Positions 7,136-12,409 are shown, counted from the stretch's first letter. The stretch: 12,409 nt of DNA from JBNKDD01 sp050288085 (GCA_050288085.1 JBNKDD010000166.1:1-12409), one strand, 5' to 3'. Notes: a model not told the origin generated them from the letters alone. Program-made: numbers and translations.

Positions 7136-7162
7136 AAAAAACAACAGAGCCTTAGCTCTGTT
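7136..7162 (-). terminator. Intrinsic terminator after argJ
   Basis: On the minus strand, AACAGAGC (7162-7155), loop TAAG, then GCTCTGTT (7150-7143), followed by G and six T residues (7141-7136). The 8-bp perfect stem begins 3 nt after the argJ stop. This ends the argCBDAJ transcript and separates it from argG. Confidence 0.88.
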
Positions 7163-7165
7163 CCA

Positions 7166-8356
7166 TCAAGTGCGGTATTCACCATTGATCACAACATACT
7201 CGGTGCTGAGGTCACAGGTCCAGACGGTGGTAGACGCTTCGCCCATGCCCAGGTCCAGATGTATGTTCCATTCGGGTTTCTCCATCAGGGCGATGGCTGC
7301 CGGTTCATCATAGTTGCAGGGCATGCCCCGTTCAACCAGTTGGATCGACTCGGCTTCATCGGCTGATAGGAGAAATAACGACAGCGTATCCGGCTCAATA
7401 GGAATACCTGAATAACCGGCGGCACAAATAAACCGGCCCCAATTGGGGTCTGCACCATAGAAGGCGGTCTTGCACAATGGCGAGGTGGCAATCGCCCGCG
7501 CTACGCTACTAGCCGATTCTATATCGGATGCGCCGGTAACTTGCAGCGTGACAAATTTGGTCGCGCCTTCACCGTCACGCACCAGGGCTTGAGCGAGTTC
7601 AATACAAACTTGCTCTAATGCCGCCAGAAATTCGGCATCATCCTGGCTAACCTGAATGCCGGAAGCACCGTTAGCAAGCAATAAAACGGTGTCGTTGGTG
7701 CTCATGTCGCCGTCGATCACGATCCGGTTGAAGCTTTTGCCGATGGCCTGATGGAGCGCCGCATCCAGAACCGGCTGGTCGATCTGTGCATCGGTGACGA
7801 TGACGGACAGCATGGTTGCCATGTTAGGGGCGATCATGCCTGCGCCCTTAGCGATCCCGGTGATGGTATATCCTGCTGAAGCCTTGACGCTGGCGAGTTT
7901 GGGATGGGTATCGGTGGTCATGATCCCTTCGGCGGCCTGGTTCCAACCCTCGGCGGTTACCTGCCTGACAACCTGGTCAAGGCCGGGCAGCAATGCATCC
8001 ATCGGCAGTTGGACACCGATCACGCCGGTTGAGAGCACCAGCACTTCTTCAGGCTGGCAACCGAGCGCCTCCGCAGCCCGGTTGACGGCCTTGTGTGTGT
8101 TGGTCATCCCATCCTGACCGGTGCAGGCATTGGCACAGCCTGAATTGGCAATCACCGCCCGGATCGATGCGCCCGGTCGGGCAAGGGTCGATTGGTCATA
8201 GATCACCGGGGCGGCCTTGATCCGGTTGGTGGTGAAAACGCCTGCCGCCGTACAGGGCTGTTCGCTCACTACCAAAGACAGGTCTTTGTTTCCATTGGGT
8301 TTGATCCCGCAGTGGATACCGGCGGCCTGAAAACCTTTCACTGCATAAGTTGTCAT
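7166..8356 (-). CDS. argJ: Glutamate N-acetyltransferase / amino-acid acetyltransferase (ornithine acetyltransferase)
   Basis: Transfers the acetyl group of N-acetylornithine to glutamate, releasing ornithine and regenerating N-acetylglutamate; some members also use acetyl-CoA. The 396-residue precursor cleaves itself at the conserved KGAGMIAPNMATML (170-183): Ala180|Thr181, with Thr181 becoming the nucleophile and N-terminus of the beta chain. Other family motifs are AVIANSGCANACTG (67-80), the STGVIG loop (109-114, oxyanion region) and the terminal GEYRT, where family members typically end in NAEYRT. The ATG at 8356 overlaps the stop of the upstream acetyltransferase gene (ATGA), so translation is coupled. 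The stop lies 3 nt before a strong terminator, making argJ the last gene of the attenuator-controlled unit. Whether it is mono- or bifunctional cannot be read with certainty; a dedicated ArgA upstream suggests that recycling is its main task. Confidence 0.96.
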   Translation of the reverse strand: MTTYAVKGFQAAGIHCGIKPNGNKDLSLVVSEQPCTAAGVFTTNRIKAAPVIYDQSTLARPGASIRAVIANSGCANACTGQDGMTNTHKAVNRAAEALGCQPEEVLVLSTGVIGVQLPMDALLPGLDQVVRQVTAEGWNQAAEGIMTTDTHPKLASVKASAGYTITGIAKGAGMIAPNMATMLSVIVTDAQIDQPVLDAALHQAIGKSFNRIVIDGDMSTNDTVLLLANGASGIQVSQDDAEFLAALEQVCIELAQALVRDGEGATKFVTLQVTGASDIESASSVARAIATSPLCKTAFYGADPNWGRFICAAGYSGIPIEPDTLSLFLLSADEAESIQLVERGMPCNYDEPAAIALMEKPEWNIHLDLGMGEASTTVWTCDLSTEYVVINGEYRT

Positions 8357-8892
8357 GCGCGTTTTTCCGTTTCTGAGTGATGGAGGTGGAGGTCGTAGAT
8401 CAGCGCTGATTCATCACAGCGATGCCGTAAGGGGCAGGGGCGACAGTCTCGCCAGACCTTCTGCGGGAAATTCGCAATGAGGTCCTGCCGGAAGCCTGCT
8501 TTTTCAAATAAAGCCACCGCCCGTGTGAGCGACAGCACCCGCCGCATGTTCCGCGACCGGGCCATATCAATCGTCGCCTGGATCAAGGCCAGCCCCAATC
8601 CATGCCCGCGATAATTCGGGTCAACGGCCAATGAGCGAAGCTCGCAGAGCACCTGATTAAAGAAGACCAACGAGACACATCCGATGATCTGGCCCTCGTG
8701 CTCGGCAACCAACCAATCATCGATACGCGCCCGCATCTTGTGCGGCGAACGTGGGAGCATCCGACCGGCGCGTACTTCTTCATCAAAAAGGGCCAGGATG
8801 CCATCTACCTCGTCGCAGCGAGCCGTCCGGATGGTGTAGTCCAATCCATGAACGGATGTTGTAGTCATAGATATTTCTGGTGCGGTGATCAT
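8353..8892 (-). CDS. argA: GNAT-family N-acetylglutamate synthase (short ArgA type)
   Basis: Predicted to acetylate glutamate with acetyl-CoA, the entry step of the pathway. About 179 residues, a single GNAT domain without the amino-acid-kinase domain of E. coli ArgA. The acetyl-CoA loop is LAVDPNYRGHGLG at 88-100, with ELRSLAV before it. The C-terminal KVWRDCRPCPLRHRCDE (145-161) carries three Cys (150, 153, 159), a feature of stand-alone short NAGS proteins of the Mycobacterium Rv2747 type (family knowledge). The start is uncertain: GTG at 8901 has no ribosome site, ATG at 8892 has a weak AAGTGG 5 nt upstream overlapping the argD stop, and ATG at 8868 is also possible. I prefer 8892. It lies between argD and argJ, overlapping the argJ start by 4 nt. 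Context and the KVW..C..C motif support argA; a GNAT of other specificity is the alternative. Confidence 0.82.
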   Translation of the reverse strand: MITAPEISMTTTSVHGLDYTIRTARCDEVDGILALFDEEVRAGRMLPRSPHKMRARIDDWLVAEHEGQIIGCVSLVFFNQVLCELRSLAVDPNYRGHGLGLALIQATIDMARSRNMRRVLSLTRAVALFEKAGFRQDLIANFPQKVWRDCRPCPLRHRCDESALIYDLHLHHSETEKRA

Positions 8893-8901
8893 ATTTTCCA
8901 C

Positions 8902-10086
8902 TTAAAATGAAACCAATAACTCAGCAAGTATATCTGTTAAACGATCAATATCGGCACGGGTCACGATCAGCGGCGGCAGCAGCCGCAGGACATCTGGCCC
9001 GGCATTTAACAATAAGAAACCGCGCTGGTGTCCGGCCTGGATCAAGGGCAGGACATCCTTATCCATCTGGACACCTACCATCAAGCCGAGGCCACGAACC
9101 TCCTGGATGTGCGGCGAATTCAGTTCGCTCAGACGCTCCATGAGATAGTCACCCATTGCGGTGATGTGTTCCAACATGGCCGGTTCGCTAACCTTCCGCA
9201 AAACAACCTCGGCGGCCCGGCAAACCACCGGGCTTCCGGCAAAGGTGCTGGCGTGATCACCGGGCTTGATGACCGCAGCGACTTTATCTGTCAGCAGGGT
9301 GGCACCAATCGGGAAACCGCCGCCCAACGCTTTTGCCAAAGTCATGATATCAGGCTGGACGTCAAAATGCTCGTGTCCCCATAATTTTCCGGTGCGGCCC
9401 ACGCCACATTGAACCTCATCAAAGACGAGCAGCGCGCCGTGTTGATCACAGGTGGCTCTCAGGACTTGCAGGAATTCCGGGTCGGCGACCTGTACACCGC
9501 CTTCACCCTGTACCGGCTCGACAAAAACGGCACAGGTTTCGGGGCCGATCGCTTTCTCAGCGGCTTCAACATCATTGAATGGGGCCAGGGTTACACCCGG
9601 CATCAAGGGGCGGAAAGGGTCCTGGTATTTCTCACGTGGGGTCAGCGCCAGCGATCCCATCGTGCGCCCGTGAAAGGCTCCCGAAAAAACAACGAACCCG
9701 GTTTTACCGGGGCCGTAATTTTCAAGTGCATATTTTCGGGCGAATTTGATAGCAGCTTCGTTGGCTTCAGCGCCAGAGTTACAGAAATAAACTTTATCGG
9801 CAAAGCTGAGGGTACACAGTTGTTCGGCGAGATCGGCGTGGGGGGCGGTGTGATACAGATTACAGACGTGGTTGAGCTGCGCAATCTGCTCTTGCACTGC
9901 TGCTACCATATCCGGATCGGATTGGCCCAGCGCGTTGACGGCGATACCAGAGGCGAAATCCAGGTAGGCTTTGCCTTCGGTGTCGTACAGGGTCATTCCG
10001 TCGCCGCGCTCCAATACGAACGGTGCCCGGTTATAGGTGTGTAGAACGTAATCGGCTTCCTTTTTTATGACATCATCAGCAGACAT
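8902..10086 (-). CDS. argD: Acetylornithine aminotransferase
   Basis: PLP-dependent class III aminotransferase that converts N-acetylglutamate semialdehyde and glutamate to N-acetylornithine and 2-oxoglutarate. The 394-residue length is standard. Motifs: FCNSGAEANEAAIKFAR (101-117, phosphate cup), FSGAFHGRTMGSLALT (134-149, cofactor stacking), EPVQGEGG (190-197), VFDEVQCGVGRTG (221-233, with Asp223 contacting the pyridine nitrogen) and LAKALGGGFPIGA (250-262, with Lys252 forming the Schiff base). The ATG at 10086 has AGGGGA 4 nt upstream, and that site overlaps the argB stop; the gap to argB is 8 bp. The gap to the next gene is also under 10 bp, so it lies mid-operon. Because no dapC or other aminotransferase is nearby, it might also serve as succinyldiaminopimelate aminotransferase, as in E. 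coli; that is inference only. Confidence 0.95.
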   Translation of the reverse strand: MSADDVIKKEADYVLHTYNRAPFVLERGDGMTLYDTEGKAYLDFASGIAVNALGQSDPDMVAAVQEQIAQLNHVCNLYHTAPHADLAEQLCTLSFADKVYFCNSGAEANEAAIKFARKYALENYGPGKTGFVVFSGAFHGRTMGSLALTPREKYQDPFRPLMPGVTLAPFNDVEAAEKAIGPETCAVFVEPVQGEGGVQVADPEFLQVLRATCDQHGALLVFDEVQCGVGRTGKLWGHEHFDVQPDIMTLAKALGGGFPIGATLLTDKVAAVIKPGDHASTFAGSPVVCRAAEVVLRKVSEPAMLEHITAMGDYLMERLSELNSPHIQEVRGLGLMVGVQMDKDVLPLIQAGHQRGFLLLNAGPDVLRLLPPLIVTRADIDRLTDILAELLVSF

Positions 10087-10094
10087 ACTATCCC

Positions 10095-10841
10095 CTATGC
10101 AGTAAAAATAGTCCCTGTCCCGGCCCTCAGACCCGACAGGTCGGTGATAATGGCTTTTGCCACCCCATTGGCAATGGCATCAAGAGCAGCATTGACCTTT
10201 GGGATCATCCCGCCGTGAATGATTCCCTGCTTGATCAGATCGTGGGTTTTTTCTACCGTGAGCGTTGGGACAACGTCCTCGTTTACCTTGACACCTGGGA
10301 CGTTGGTCAGGAAGGTTGCGTGGCGGGCGTTGATCGCTCCGGCGACTGCTCCGGCGGCGTGGTCGGCGTTGACGTTGTAACGACCACCCGGCCCGATAGA
10401 GATCGGCGAGATGACCGGTACGACTCCCTCGGCGGATAAGTCGAGCAGCACATCAGCCCGAACCTTGACAATCCGCCCGACCAAGCCCATATCGGGTGAC
10501 CAGGGTTCGACCCGGATCAGGCCGCGGTCTACACCGCTCATCCCCAGGGCATCGACTCCGGCGTTGAGCAAGGCTTCGGTCAGCATTTTGTTAACCTGCC
10601 CGGACAGCACCATTTCGGCGGCCTGGAGGGCGGCTTCATTTGTTACGCGCTGCCCGTTATGATAAACGGGTTCGGTGCCCAATCGTTCCATCAAATCGCT
10701 GATCGCACGCCCGCCGCCGTGTACCAGGATGCAGGGTGTTTCCTGATTAAGCTCGGCGATGATCTGGGCCAACTCCGGGACAAAGCCCGGACGCTCCAGG
10801 TCATTGCCGCCAACTTTTATCAAAATGGGTGATGGCTGCAT
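10095..10841 (-). CDS. argB: Acetylglutamate kinase
   Basis: Phosphorylates N-acetylglutamate with ATP. 248 residues from the preferred ATG at 10841, an amino-acid kinase fold. Visible motifs are ILIKVGGND near the N-terminus (phosphate binding), LVHGGG (substrate loop), GMSGVDRGLI, NVNADHAAGAVAGAI and the C-terminal IIHGGMIPKVNAAL. The start at 10841 is supported by GAGGA 7 nt upstream. The longer frame starting at 10883 would overlap argC and lacks a site. The protein lacks the extra N-terminal helix of arginine-inhibited hexameric kinases, so it is more like the short E. coli type, suggesting that arginine feedback acts elsewhere (inference). LysZ of the LysW pathway is a relative, but no lysW or lysX lies nearby and argC/argD/argJ flank it, so ArgB is preferred. 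Confidence 0.93.
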   Translation of the reverse strand: MQPSPILIKVGGNDLERPGFVPELAQIIAELNQETPCILVHGGGRAISDLMERLGTEPVYHNGQRVTNEAALQAAEMVLSGQVNKMLTEALLNAGVDALGMSGVDRGLIRVEPWSPDMGLVGRIVKVRADVLLDLSAEGVVPVISPISIGPGGRYNVNADHAAGAVAGAINARHATFLTNVPGVKVNEDVVPTLTVEKTHDLIKQGIIHGGMIPKVNAALDAIANGVAKAIITDLSGLRAGTGTIFTA

Positions 10842-10851
10842 GTTATGTTCC

Positions 10852-11856
10852 TCAACCCGGCAGTAGACCGGTCGTTTCGGCAAATCCGGCCATCAAGTTG
10901 AAATTCTGTACGGCCTGTGACGAGGCTCCCTTGAGCAAGTTATCCAGCACGGATACGACAATCAGTGTATTGTCGGTCACCGGGGTGAGAGACAATACCG
11001 CCGTCGGCTGCCGAACGATGTGCTTCAAGGTTGCCAGTTCGCCCTCTGGCAGGACGTGGACGAGCGGTTCGTCTGCGTACATGGTTTCGAATGCCTGCCG
11101 GGCAGCGTCCATATCGGTGACCTGTACATAAGCCGTCGCCAGGATACCCCGGTCGGTGGGCAGCAAGTGGGGGGAGAAGATCAGATCACCCGCTTTCGAT
11201 CCTTCTTTACCTAACACCTGTTCAATTTCGCCAATATGCTGGTGTGCCCGACCGATTTTATATGGCGAGAAGTCGCCGCTTACTTCAGCAAACAGGATGT
11301 TCGCTTTAGGCTTCCGCCCTGCGCCTGAAACACCGGACTTCGCATCTACGATTAAGGGACTGCCGGGGATCAACAGATTGTGGCGGGCCAGAGGAACCAG
11401 CGCCAGCAGTATTGTAGTCGCATAACAGCCAGGGTTGGCAACGCATTGAGCGCCGATCAGCTTCTCTCGTCCCAGTTCGGGTAAACCATATGGCATAGGC
11501 AGTAATTCGGGGTGGGGATGCTCGACCTTATACCACTTTTCGTAAACAGCCGGATCATCGATCCGCAAATCGGCGGAGAGGTCGATTACCTTCACATTCT
11601 GCCGGAGGGCCAGGGCAGCAGTTGGTGCGGAACGGGTATGAGGCAGGCATAAGAAAACGTAGTCAACGTCAGATAAAGGAGCCTCGGCTGCCGGGGTGAG
11701 TCGTATATCAGGAGCCTGCGGCCAGGTCTGGCCCAGGGTCTGCCCGGCAAATGTCTCCGAGGTGAGAAACCCTATTTCTACTTCAGGATGCTGCTCCAAC
11801 AGCCTGACCAGTTCTAAGCCGGTATAGCCTGTTGCGCCGTAAACACCAACTTTCAT
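10852..11856 (-). CDS. argC: N-acetyl-gamma-glutamyl-phosphate reductase
   Basis: NADPH-dependent reduction of N-acetylglutamyl phosphate to the semialdehyde. 334 residues, typical of the type 1 (long) form. The dinucleotide-binding fold starts at once: VGVYGATGYTGLELVRLL (3-20). The catalytic Cys144 lies in VANPGCYAT (139-147). KSGVSGAGR (173-181) and GRAHQHIGEIEQ (about 203-214, conserved His) complete the active site. The ATG at 11856 has AGGAGGG 7 nt upstream. It is the first structural gene of the arginine operon; transcription must pass the leader peptide frame and terminator at 11887-12026. The argB start follows after 10 bp. No defects. Confidence 0.97.
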   Translation of the reverse strand: MKVGVYGATGYTGLELVRLLEQHPEVEIGFLTSETFAGQTLGQTWPQAPDIRLTPAAEAPLSDVDYVFLCLPHTRSAPTAALALRQNVKVIDLSADLRIDDPAVYEKWYKVEHPHPELLPMPYGLPELGREKLIGAQCVANPGCYATTILLALVPLARHNLLIPGSPLIVDAKSGVSGAGRKPKANILFAEVSGDFSPYKIGRAHQHIGEIEQVLGKEGSKAGDLIFSPHLLPTDRGILATAYVQVTDMDAARQAFETMYADEPLVHVLPEGELATLKHIVRQPTAVLSLTPVTDNTLIVVSVLDNLLKGASSQAVQNFNLMAGFAETTGLLPG

Positions 11857-11886
11857 TATGTAGCCCTCCTGGCAAAAAGTGACAAC

Positions 11887-11915
11887 AAAAAACCCGCTCC
11901 TGGTCCGGAGCGGGT
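11887..11915 (-). terminator. Attenuator terminator in the argC leader
   Basis: On the minus strand, ACCCGCTCC (11915-11907), loop GGACCA (11906-11901), then GGAGCGGGT (11900-11892), running into six T residues (11892-11887). The stem has 9 perfect pairs, 8 of them without the A-T base pair at the bottom. It lies 30 nt before the argC ATG and 39 nt after the leader-peptide stop. A strong terminator before the first gene of a biosynthetic operon is the hallmark of transcription attenuation; no other gene ends here that would need a terminator on this strand. Confidence 0.9.
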
Positions 11916-11966
11916 GTGTTGGTAAAAAGCTGCTCTACATCGCGCCACACGCCACTAAGCCGGACC
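11899..11966 (-). promoter_or_regulatory. Antiterminator pairing segments of the arg attenuator
   Basis: GGTCCGG (minus strand, 11966-11960), inside the last codons of the leader frame, is perfectly complementary to CCGGACC (11908-11902), the tip of the terminator 5' arm plus loop. The two helices are mutually exclusive. A second complement, CCTGGTC (11982-11976) with GACCAGG (11905-11899), competes for the same loop. GGCGCG (11946-11941), just after the leader stop, can pair with CGCGCC in the Arg codon run (11998-11993) and could hold the RNA in the terminating form when no ribosome stalls. Seen as complementarity only; energies were not computed. Confidence 0.6.
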
Positions 11967-12026
11967 TCCAAACGAGACCAGGCGACGAACACGGCGCGGA
12001 CGGCGAATAAGATCTGAATGCATCAT
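11955..12026 (-). CDS. Arginine-rich leader peptide of the arg operon (attenuator)
   Basis: A 23-codon frame from ATG 12026 (a second ATG follows at 12023) to TAG at 11957-11955. It starts MMHSDLI, then RRPRRVRR at residues 8-15, then LVSFGGPA. Six of eight consecutive codons are arginine, arranged as three doublets and written only as CGC or CGT, so one tRNA-Arg isoacceptor probably reads them all. The frame lies in the leader of argC, followed after 39 nt by an intrinsic terminator, and its last codons contain the antiterminator strand. It has no clear Shine-Dalgarno sequence; a plausible promoter would place the transcription start 2-4 nt before the ATG, so it may be translated leaderless. 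Function is inferred: ribosomes stall at Arg codons when charged tRNA-Arg is scarce, allowing antitermination and expression of argCBDAJ. The alternative is a chance Arg-rich frame, unlikely given the position and structure. Confidence 0.8.
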   Translation of the reverse strand: MMHSDLIRRPRRVRRLVSFGGPA

Positions 12027-12035
12027 AATGCCAAC

Positions 12036-12064
12036 AACATAACACACCTTGCCCGATCTGGCAA
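12036..12064 (-). promoter_or_regulatory. Predicted sigma70 promoter of the arg leader
   Basis: Minus-strand -35 TTGCCA (12064-12059, 5 of 6 consensus positions), 17-nt spacer, -10 TATGTT (12041-12036, 4 of 6). Expected start of transcription is about 12028-12030, so the leader frame would have almost no untranslated region. A TTGCC-N6-GGCAA inverted repeat (12049-12064) overlaps the -35 box and could be an operator. The -10 match is modest; a start further upstream is possible. Confidence 0.45.
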
Positions 12065-12109
12065 CCCCAAAATTATTACACATAACACCCTTCTCAAAAA
12101 GTGAAAAAT

Positions 12110-12138
12110 TTGACAAACACCCTTCCGCACGGTAGACT
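12110..12138 (+). promoter_or_regulatory. Sigma70 promoter of tRNA-fMet
   Basis: Consensus -35 TTGACA (12110-12115), an ideal 17-nt spacer and -10 TAGACT (12133-12138). Transcription would start near 12145, about 8 nt before the mature tRNA. This is a strong housekeeping-type promoter, as expected for a tRNA gene. Confidence 0.85.
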
Positions 12139-12152
12139 AGCCTACTACACGT

Positions 12153-12224
12153 TGCGGGGTAGAGCAGTGGCAGCTCGTCGGGCTCATAACCCGAAGGTCG
12201 CAGGTTCGAGTCCTGCCCCCGCTA
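12153..12224 (+). tRNA. Initiator tRNA-fMet (anticodon CAT)
   Basis: A 72-nt cloverleaf: acceptor T-GCGGGG / CCCCGC-T, D stem GAGC/GCTC, anticodon stem TCGGG/CCCGA with loop CTCATAA (CAT at 12185-12187), variable loop AGGTC, T stem GCAGG/CCTGC with loop TTCGAGT, discriminator A. Initiator features are all present: no Watson-Crick pair at 1-72 (T opposite T), three consecutive G-C pairs at the bottom of the anticodon stem (GGG/CCC), and A11-T24 in the D stem. The encoded 3' end is ACC followed by T, so the final A of CCA must be added enzymatically. It is transcribed away from the arg operon, with its own promoter and terminator. Confidence 0.97.
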
Positions 12225-12234
12225 CCTAAGAATT

Positions 12235-12270
12235 ATGCCCACAAGGAAATGCACTTTGTGGGCATTTTTT
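12235..12270 (+). terminator. Intrinsic terminator of tRNA-fMet
   Basis: ATGCCCACAA (12235-12244) pairs with TTGTGGGCAT (12256-12265), a perfect 10-bp stem with an 11-nt loop, followed by a run of six T ending at 12270. It lies 11 nt after the mature tRNA end and makes the tRNA a single-gene transcript. Confidence 0.92.
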
Positions 12271-12284
12271 ATCTTAAATGGTGA

Positions 12285-12409
12285 GTGCAAATTGTGGTTA
12301 ATGACCTCATCGCTGGCATCTACTATTATCCGCCTCGCCAGGATTTGCAAGAGCGCCCGGCGCCGCGGGTGCACGAACGACCTATCAGTCTGTTAACTTT
12401 GTACCTATC
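12285..12409 (+). CDS. Possible 5' part of an unknown protein (runs off window edge)
   Basis: An open frame with GTG codons at 12285 and 12294 continues to the right edge without a stop (about 41 codons). It includes DLIAGIYYYPPRQDLQERP. No Shine-Dalgarno site or ATG supports it, and the tRNA terminator lies just upstream. The residue mix is plausible for protein, but the stretch is too short to judge. It matches nothing I recognise and may equally be untranslated spacer. Confidence 0.22.
   Translation, partial: MQIVVNDLIAGIYYYPPRQDLQERPAPRVHERPISLLTLYL

Noticed and set aside
8353..8901. GTG at 8901 as the start of argA
   Set aside because: No ribosome site precedes it and it abuts the argD stop directly; the ATG at 8892 has a weak but better placed site. 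The choice remains uncertain.
9409..10044. 211-codon plus-strand frame inside argD
   Set aside because: It lies wholly antisense to argD, which has every catalytic motif; the frame has no ribosome site and its product resembles nothing. It is a shadow of GC-biased codon positions.
10095..10841. LysZ (LysW-linked lysine/arginine pathway kinase) instead of ArgB
   Set aside because: No small LysW carrier protein and no LysX ligase are present. argJ and a NAGS-type gene flank it, so the acetylated pathway is in use.
11783..11992. 69-codon minus-strand frame overlapping the argC start and the leader
   Set aside because: It reads through the terminator hairpin in another frame, lacks a ribosome site and overlaps argC. 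The 23-codon Arg-rich frame explains the region better.
11887..12030. T-box riboswitch for arginine in the argC leader
   Set aside because: The region is too short and shows no T-box sequence pairing with uncharged tRNA ends (no TGGNACC-like segment in an antiterminator bulge). An Arg codon run inside a real reading frame explains the terminator instead.
12027..12110. ArgR operator (ARG box) upstream of the arg leader
   Set aside because: The AT-rich stretch near 12070-12080 has no pair of TGAAT/ATTCA-like half sites.
12303..12398. ATG-started plus-strand frame after the tRNA terminator
   Set aside because: Short, Arg/Ser-rich and stops within the window, with no ribosome site; looks non-coding.

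Overview
This window is a bacterial chromosomal segment holding an almost complete arginine biosynthesis cluster. It has moderately high GC and compact genes with Shine-Dalgarno (SD) sites. Gene content, gene order and small dispersed CCCTCTCC/GGAGAGGG hairpin elements suggest a Chloroflexota-like (Anaerolineae-type) bacterium. That placement is an inference with modest confidence; no rRNA or marker gene here settles it.

Layout. At the left edge is the 5' part of a lipoprotein gene on the minus strand (ends outside the window). Divergent from it on the plus strand is a tight three-gene ABC-2 type exporter operon: one ATPase and two permeases (420-2987). A 206-bp convergent gap follows, with two hairpin elements. 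From 3194 to 11856 everything is on the minus strand. Read in the direction of transcription it is argC, argB, argD, a short argA-type N-acetylglutamate synthase, argJ, an intrinsic terminator, argG, a SAM-dependent methyltransferase and argH. To the right of argC on the plus strand lies an initiator tRNA-fMet with a near-consensus sigma70 promoter and an intrinsic terminator. Up to the right edge there is only a doubtful partial reading frame.

The most notable element is the argC leader (about 11887-12064, minus strand). It has a 23-codon open reading frame whose codons 8-15 read Arg-Arg-Pro-Arg-Arg-Val-Arg-Arg. About 40 nt after its stop codon there is a textbook intrinsic terminator, 30 nt before the argC start. 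A 7-nt segment in the last codons of the small frame is perfectly complementary to the top of the terminator's 5' arm and loop, and so can act as an antiterminator. The arrangement fits ribosome-mediated transcription attenuation responding to arginine (charged tRNA-Arg), in the style of the trp/his/leu leaders. I know of no well-established example for arginine biosynthesis in bacteria.

How the genes work together. ArgA (and possibly ArgJ) makes N-acetylglutamate. ArgB, ArgC and ArgD convert it to N-acetylornithine, and ArgJ recycles the acetyl group to give ornithine. ArgG and ArgH convert citrulline to arginine. Ornithine carbamoyltransferase (argF), which makes citrulline, is not in the window, and neither is an argR gene. 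The leader would control argCBDAJ. A terminator directly after argJ separates that unit from argG-methyltransferase-argH, which probably has its own promoter.
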